In this document: positions 46,971-50,305 of the stretch, in pieces
Numbering within the stretch: the stretch's first letter is position 1
Layout of the letters: each line of letters opens with the position of its first letter
Origin: Legionella sp.
Lineage (GTDB): Bacteria > Pseudomonadota > Gammaproteobacteria > Legionellales > Legionellaceae
Length of the DNA stretch: 50,305 nucleotides
Reading direction: 5' to 3'
NCBI GenBank assembly: GCA_013697625.1
Contig: JACCWN010000102.1
Coordinates: 1 to 50,305, forward strand
Made by a program: the position numbers and the translations under genes
Notes under the pieces: model-generated
Seen by the model: only the letters and a program-made list of their open reading frames with translations
What the model was told of the DNA's origin: nothing
Databases searched by the model: none

Positions 46971-47651
46971 TCAATCAAAATTATTAATGATATAGTGCCT
47001 AGAAACAGGCGCAGCATAGAGTAATTTCGTGTTTAAAATAACCAAATCCAGAGCATTAGATGAAGGATTTGCGCATAAAAGAGAATAATGACCTTGAGAT
47101 TCTCCGCGTTTCAAATAACGGATGAGTTTTTTTCCATCTAATGTTTGTATAATACAAAGCTGGTCTAATATTAAATCAATGTCATTTCCATATTTTTTTA
47201 CTCCCGCTACAAAATCTCCTTTTTTTATATTTGGTAATAAGCAATCATCTGGTACCTTTTCTAAAATGGCTTGTTTGTAAGTATTTTGGAATACACCAAA
47301 TTCACGTTCCACTGGGGTTAATTCTGTGATATTAGAATTTTCTGATTCTTCTATGAGAGATGGTGAGGGGGTTGTACCGTACAATAACCATTCCAGGGAG
47401 CAAATTACCCCCGCTTTGGTGATTGTACGGATGATTTTTTCAGCTCCATCTATAGGCAAGCCTCCAAATCTTGCCAACTCCCAACCTTTATAAGTGTTTA
47501 TATTCATATCAGAGGTTTCACACAGTTCTTTTCTACTTAAATTGGCTAAATTCCTAAGCCGCTTCAAACGCTCAGCCCGCGCTTGGGGAGATGCAAGTTC
47601 TGTTTCAGCAAGACTGTTTTTAGTATTTGTTTTAGTTTTCATAACATCCAT
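46971..47651 (-). CDS. HTH regulator with S24-like domain, probably non-cleaving
   Basis: A 226-residue phage-repressor-type regulator. Residues 24-90 are an XRE-type helix-turn-helix (ERLKRLRNLANLSRKELCE, then NTYKGWE). Residues 130-220 follow the LexA/CI S24 peptidase fold: PDDCLLPNIKKGD aligns with the usual GDSM.P.....GD, with Cys137 where the nucleophilic Ser belongs, and LIRYLKR aligns with the VKRL segment with Arg178 at the general-base Lys. Self-cleavage is therefore unlikely and the fold may bind a ligand or just dimerise. It is transcribed away from the peptide gene and probably controls it. ATG at 47642 is an alternative start. Confidence 0.85.
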   Translation of the reverse strand: MDVMKTKTNTKNSLAETELASPQARAERLKRLRNLANLSRKELCETSDMNINTYKGWELARFGGLPIDGAEKIIRTITKAGVICSLEWLLYGTTPSPSLIEESENSNITELTPVEREFGVFQNTYKQAILEKVPDDCLLPNIKKGDFVAGVKKYGNDIDLILDQLCIIQTLDGKKLIRYLKRGESQGHYSLLCANPSSNALDLVILNTKLLYAAPVSRHYIINNFD

Positions 47652-47681
47652 ACATTTTAATACTTAACGGATTAAAAATAA

Positions 47682-47709
47682 TTGACATATACACAAATCG
47701 GAGTATTAT
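47682..47709 (+). promoter_or_regulatory. Promoter of the graspetide operon
   Basis: A perfect TTGACA at 47682-47687 and TATTAT at 47704-47709, spacer 16 bp, in the divergent gap next to the HTH regulator. The predicted leader of about 70 nt is AT-rich. The regulator could bind across this site; no clean dyad is visible. Confidence 0.75.
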
Positions 47710-47787
47710 GCCTTTGTGGTGATTTTTATTAAATTATGAAGTAAAAATTATTTTAAATAAAGGTGTTACATTCAATAGGAGAAAACA

Positions 47788-47961
47788 ATGCCAAAAGAAA
47801 TAGAAAGAATCTTATCTTATACATTAGCAACGGTTCTAGAACCTTCTGATTTAGAAAAGGTTACTGGGGGTTCATCTGTTAAGACTGTTGGGACGCAACG
47901 TTTTGTAGGTACAGTGGGCGGTGATACCACCATTGTTTTTGATAACTTTGATGGCATTTAA
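47788..47961 (+). CDS. Graspetide precursor peptide
   Basis: A 57-residue peptide with AGGAG before the ATG. The leader (MPKEIERILSYTLATVLEP, then SDLEKVTGG) has the L-x-x-V-x-GG pattern of double-glycine leaders, predicting cleavage after Gly28. The 29-residue core runs SSVKTVGTQRF, VGTVGGDTTIV, FDNFDGI. It is rich in hydroxyl donors (Ser29, Ser30, Thr33, 36, 42, 47, 48) and has acidic acceptors Asp46, Asp52 and Asp55, the expected ingredients for ester or amide crosslinks by an ATP-grasp ligase. TT-xxx-D-xx-D at the end is the most likely macrocycle site. The stop is one base before the ligase ATG. No transporter or C39 peptidase gene is in the window. Confidence 0.85.
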   Translation: MPKEIERILSYTLATVLEPSDLEKVTGGSSVKTVGTQRFVGTVGGDTTIVFDNFDGI

Positions 47962-47962
47962 A

Positions 47963-49078
47963 ATGAAATTTTTATTTGCAACCGAACCCGATGATTATCA
48001 CGCGCTTCTTGTGAAGCGCGTTTTAGAAGACATGGGACACTTTGTAAGGTTATTATTTATTGCAGATCATCCTACCAAACAAAAAAATTCTATTTTTATA
48101 GATAAGGAAACCTATGAATGGACAAGTTCAGATGCTCAGGGTTCCATTGTCGACAACAAGTACGATGTTGTTTGGTGGAGGCGTGTTAGAAAGCCATATG
48201 TACCTAAACATATTGTACACCCAGATGATTATAAAATTGCCTTAAGAGAAAACACCTTATTTTATGAGTCCTTGACTAATAATATGGCACCTACTGCATG
48301 GTGGGTTAATTCAAAAAAAGCTGCAACCAATGCAGCCTCAAAGTTATACCAATTGAAAATGGCTGTTGAGTGTGGAATGAATATTCCAAGCACCTTGTGT
48401 GGTAATGATCCAAAAAAAATTAGAGATTTTATAGAAGAAAATAAAGTTGGCGGGGTTATCTATAAACCATTGTCCATTAATATTTGGAATGAAAACCAAC
48501 AAGTAAAAGTTGTATTTACATCTAAAATAAATACAGTTGACCTACCCCGAGACGATCTATTACAGTTCGCCCCTGGCATATATCAAAAGGAAATAAAAAA
48601 GCTTTATGAATTGAGAGTGACCTGTTTTGGTGACTATATTGTCGCAGCTAAATTAAATTCTCAACTTCATTTAAAGGGTAAAACTGATTGGCGCAAGATA
48701 CCAGATGGGGAGTTATCTATAGATCCATATCAGTTACCTCAAGAACTTCAAGCTAAAATAAAAAAATTCATGATTAAAATGGGACTGATGTTTGGGGCCT
48801 TTGACTTTATTGTGAGTGAAGACGGATCCTATGTTTTTTTAGAAGTAAATGAGCAAGGACAATTTTTATGGATAGAAGGCTACAATTCAGAATTTAAAAT
48901 GTTGGATATATTTGTAAACTTTTTAATAAATAAATCCGCAAGGTTTAAGTGGGATAGTCAAAAGTCTCAACATCAAATGGCATACTATCTGGATGATATT
49001 CACAACATGGTTTATCAAAACCAACAAGAACCTATCCATGTGCATGTTACCCGCTCTGTGATGGAATGTCAGCAGTGA
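47963..49078 (+). CDS. MvdD/PsnB-type ATP-grasp ligase (graspetide synthetase)
   Basis: A 371-residue ATP-grasp enzyme of the group that joins side chains of precursor peptides in microviridins and other graspetides. Diagnostic marks are VVWWRR at 69-74 (family form VWYRR), the ATP-binding Lys168 in GVIYKPL, YELRVTCFGDYIVAAKLNSQ from 215, Asp281, and the metal site FLEVNEQGQFLWIE from 292 (Glu294, Asn296). It lacks features of glutathione synthetase or RimK with other partners. The start follows the precursor stop by one base, so the two are translationally coupled. The family's substrate-contacting DxR triplet is ELR here. Confidence 0.9.
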   Translation: MKFLFATEPDDYHALLVKRVLEDMGHFVRLLFIADHPTKQKNSIFIDKETYEWTSSDAQGSIVDNKYDVVWWRRVRKPYVPKHIVHPDDYKIALRENTLFYESLTNNMAPTAWWVNSKKAATNAASKLYQLKMAVECGMNIPSTLCGNDPKKIRDFIEENKVGGVIYKPLSINIWNENQQVKVVFTSKINTVDLPRDDLLQFAPGIYQKEIKKLYELRVTCFGDYIVAAKLNSQLHLKGKTDWRKIPDGELSIDPYQLPQELQAKIKKFMIKMGLMFGAFDFIVSEDGSYVFLEVNEQGQFLWIEGYNSEFKMLDIFVNFLINKSARFKWDSQKSQHQMAYYLDDIHNMVYQNQQEPIHVHVTRSVMECQQ

Positions 49079-49091
49079 TAGGAGCTGAGTC

Positions 49092-49265
49092 ATGTTGACT
49101 GTTTTTCTCAGAATTTTCTCTGTAGCTAAGATGTACGCTCATACGCCCTGTAATTCGAACCACCGTTCAGATTCTGAGTTTAAGCAGGATTTTACAATTT
49201 TAAAATTACCTTTTATACATTTTTTGAGTATAGGGTTTTTTAAAGGGATAATTAAAAGGATATAG
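49092..49265 (+). CDS. Small basic ORF in the graspetide cluster
   Basis: A 57-codon frame with AGGAG ten bases before its ATG, starting 13 bp after the ligase gene and ending 2 bp before the next start. The product is basic with hydrophobic stretches (MLTVFLRIFSVAKMYAH; PFIHFLSIGFFKGIIKRI). There is no double-glycine leader, so it is not an obvious second precursor. Spacing and ribosome site support it, but composition is only weakly coding-like. Confidence 0.4.
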   Translation: MLTVFLRIFSVAKMYAHTPCNSNHRSDSEFKQDFTILKLPFIHFLSIGFFKGIIKRI

Positions 49266-49267
49266 GA

Positions 49268-50008
49268 ATGCCTGACCAGCAAGTTTTGAGAAAGAACCTA
49301 CTCATGTTAGGGCTACATCATACACATACCCTGATTATTTGGTTTTTGTTTATATACACTGGCTTTATGATTTCAAGTACTGCTGCTTTTTCTCAACAAT
49401 TACCTGCCCTTGCAACTTGCATTTCTGATCCTAGGTTACAAATAATCCGTTCTAAAGAATTACACACTATGTATTTAGCAGATCAAAAAGAACGGGTTGG
49501 TTTTGGCACTGATATGAGTAGGAAGGAAATCAATCAGTTGATTGAACAAGACCTTAAAAGGCGAAAAAGGGTGGGTGAAATCATGGGTGAGGGTTGTATT
49601 TCCACAATGGAAGACTATGCAGCTGCAGCCCTGATCTATCAGCATGGCGATGTACCCGATCACTATTATCAAGCATTCATTTGGGCCAGCAAAGCCCTAT
49701 CATTAGGTGATTTAAAACAAAAAGCATTGGTTGCGATGACAATTGATAGATACCTAATCAGTATAGGGAAGAAACAACTTTTTGGTAGTCAATTCCAAGC
49801 TTCAAGCACCAGTGGTTGGTGCACTTGTTTACTTCCAGTTGAACAATCATTTCCTGATTCTTTGAGAATGGACTATCTTGAAAAAAAATTGAGCGAACAG
49901 TTTAAATTTCTTTTAACCTTAAACAAGGATAAAAAGAATTGCCCTAGCAATGAATGTGACATTAAATTGTCTCCCTCCCTAAAAGGAAGTGTTCCGGGTT
50001 TTTGGTAA
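49268..50008 (+). CDS. Exported or membrane-anchored protein resembling DUF6624
   Basis: A 246-residue protein. A hydrophobic segment at about 22-42 (TLIIWFLFIYTGFMISSTAA) is a signal peptide or anchor. The middle reads DQKER, then RRKRVGEIMGEGCISTMEDY, AAALIYQHGDVPDHYYQA and DRYLISIGKKQLFGSQF, which follows the D.xR / QHxD / DR...G..Q.(F/Y)G(T/S)Q pattern I associate with DUF6624. The function of that family is not known to me. Three C-terminal cysteines (WCTC; NCPSNEC) fit an exported protein. AGGATATAGGA precedes the ATG. It is probably in the operon with the ligase. Confidence 0.65.
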   Translation: MPDQQVLRKNLLMLGLHHTHTLIIWFLFIYTGFMISSTAAFSQQLPALATCISDPRLQIIRSKELHTMYLADQKERVGFGTDMSRKEINQLIEQDLKRRKRVGEIMGEGCISTMEDYAAAALIYQHGDVPDHYYQAFIWASKALSLGDLKQKALVAMTIDRYLISIGKKQLFGSQFQASSTSGWCTCLLPVEQSFPDSLRMDYLEKKLSEQFKFLLTLNKDKKNCPSNECDIKLSPSLKGSVPGFW

Positions 50009-50179
50009 TGTTAAAAACACATTAATAATTGAGGAAAACATTAATTTGGGCCAAAGCATGAGATGCAAGAAACCATAGAAGAGCTCTTTATATAAAAAAT
50101 GTAGGTTCTTATATACACAGCGATCGCTGGACTTTTATAGGCTTGAAGACTCTAGTTTAAATACTTAGTTTGGCTGCTG

Positions 50180-50305
50180 GAGTTATTGTCAAATCTGGTG
50201 TATGGCATTAGGCAGCCTTCCTGTCTGATTGCTCAACAACCTGTACCCCATCTTCAAATTTTACGTTATTAATAACAAGTGTTAATAGATTAAAACCTTT
50301 AATTT
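50180..50305 (-). mobile_element. End of an IS256-family insertion sequence
   Basis: The transposase 3' end lies just inside, and the sequence GAGTTATTGTCAAATCTGG at 50180-50198 (with GTGTATG after it) resembles terminal inverted repeats of IS256-group elements. The exact boundary is uncertain and the element runs off the window. The 50009-50179 gap before it has no gene; a 12-bp palindrome CAGCGATCGCTG is at 50118-50129. Confidence 0.6.
50208..50305 (-). CDS. IS256-family (mutator-type) transposase, C-terminal part
   Basis: Thirty-two C-terminal codons are visible up to the stop at 50208-50210; the start is beyond the window. The sequence KGFNLLTLVINNVKFEDGV ending in SDRKAA matches the usual end of IS256-family DDE transposases (a KGF..L...I..V.F.DG pattern, then an RxAA end). 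Confidence 0.7.
   Translation of the reverse strand, partial: IKGFNLLTLVINNVKFEDGVQVVEQSDRKAA

Noticed and set aside
47921..47962. Upstream in-frame start of the ATP-grasp gene inside the peptide gene
   Set aside because: The extra 14 codons overlap the precursor core in another frame and family members begin at the MKFLFATEPDD start at 47963.
49150..49180. AATTCGAACCACC, resembling a tRNA T-arm on the minus strand
   Set aside because: No acceptor, D or anticodon arms can be paired around it.
50118..50129. Palindrome CAGCGATCGCTG and GGCGATCGCTG at about 39558
   Set aside because: GCGATCGC words occur by chance or as methylation or HIP-like sites; two copies are not enough for an origin or attachment site.

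Overview
The window looks like a chromosomal segment of an AT-rich, host-associated gammaproteobacterium, most likely of the order Legionellales (Legionella-, Aquicella- or Coxiella-like). I infer this from gammaproteobacterial housekeeping genes (rimO, csrA, parE, dnaB-alr, mltA), a POT-family peptide transporter, a glycine-zipper lipoprotein of the RT0821/Lpp0805 type, dispersed palindromic repeats, and several proteins that look like effectors rather than metabolic enzymes, including one with a recognisable eukaryotic RhoGEF (Dbl homology) domain. No rRNA, tRNA or CRISPR array was recognised.

Layout. 1-10.1 kb is mostly housekeeping: a partial or chimeric ORF, rimO, csrA, a 169-bp palindromic repeat, manC-type GDP-mannose synthesis, a methyltransferase plus POT transporter pair, parE and glutamine-dependent nadE. 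10.1-17.2 kb holds a stand-alone SWIM-SNF2 helicase, a DUF2147 protein, dnaB-alr and a glycine-zipper lipoprotein. 17.4-25.3 kb is envelope-related: small secreted Cys proteins, a thioredoxin/membrane fusion with a CDGSH Fe-S protein, an L,D-transpeptidase, a polysaccharide deacetylase and MltA. 25.5-30.4 kb has a 32-residue-repeat protein with a membrane hairpin, a pilVWX minor-pilin operon, a membrane protein and hisC. 30.5-41.1 kb is accessory: a 1506-residue protein of unknown function, an outer-membrane barrel, a GCS2-type ligase, a His/Tyr-rich secreted repeat protein, several small membrane proteins and the RhoGEF protein. 41.2-46.0 kb is a three-gene signalling operon (REC-GGDEF-EAL, PAP2 phosphatase, sensor kinase).

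The most striking locus is at 47.0-50.0 kb. A 57-residue peptide gene with a double-glycine leader and a Thr/Asp-rich C-terminus lies one base upstream of an ATP-grasp ligase of the MvdD/PsnB (graspetide, omega-ester peptide) type. Upstream and divergent is an HTH regulator with an S24-like domain lacking its catalytic pair. Downstream are a 57-codon ORF and a secreted protein resembling DUF6624. A near-consensus promoter sits before the peptide gene, and an IS256-family element begins just after the cluster. This reads as a compact graspetide gene cluster with an unfamiliar core motif.

How genes work together: DnaB and Alr form a tight pair; PilV, PilW and PilX are translationally coupled; the signalling operon probably couples a membrane sensor to cyclic-di-GMP turnover; the candidate effectors (RhoGEF protein, 351-residue repeat protein, 503- and 1506-residue proteins) would act in a host cell if the organism has a secretion system, which is not in this window.
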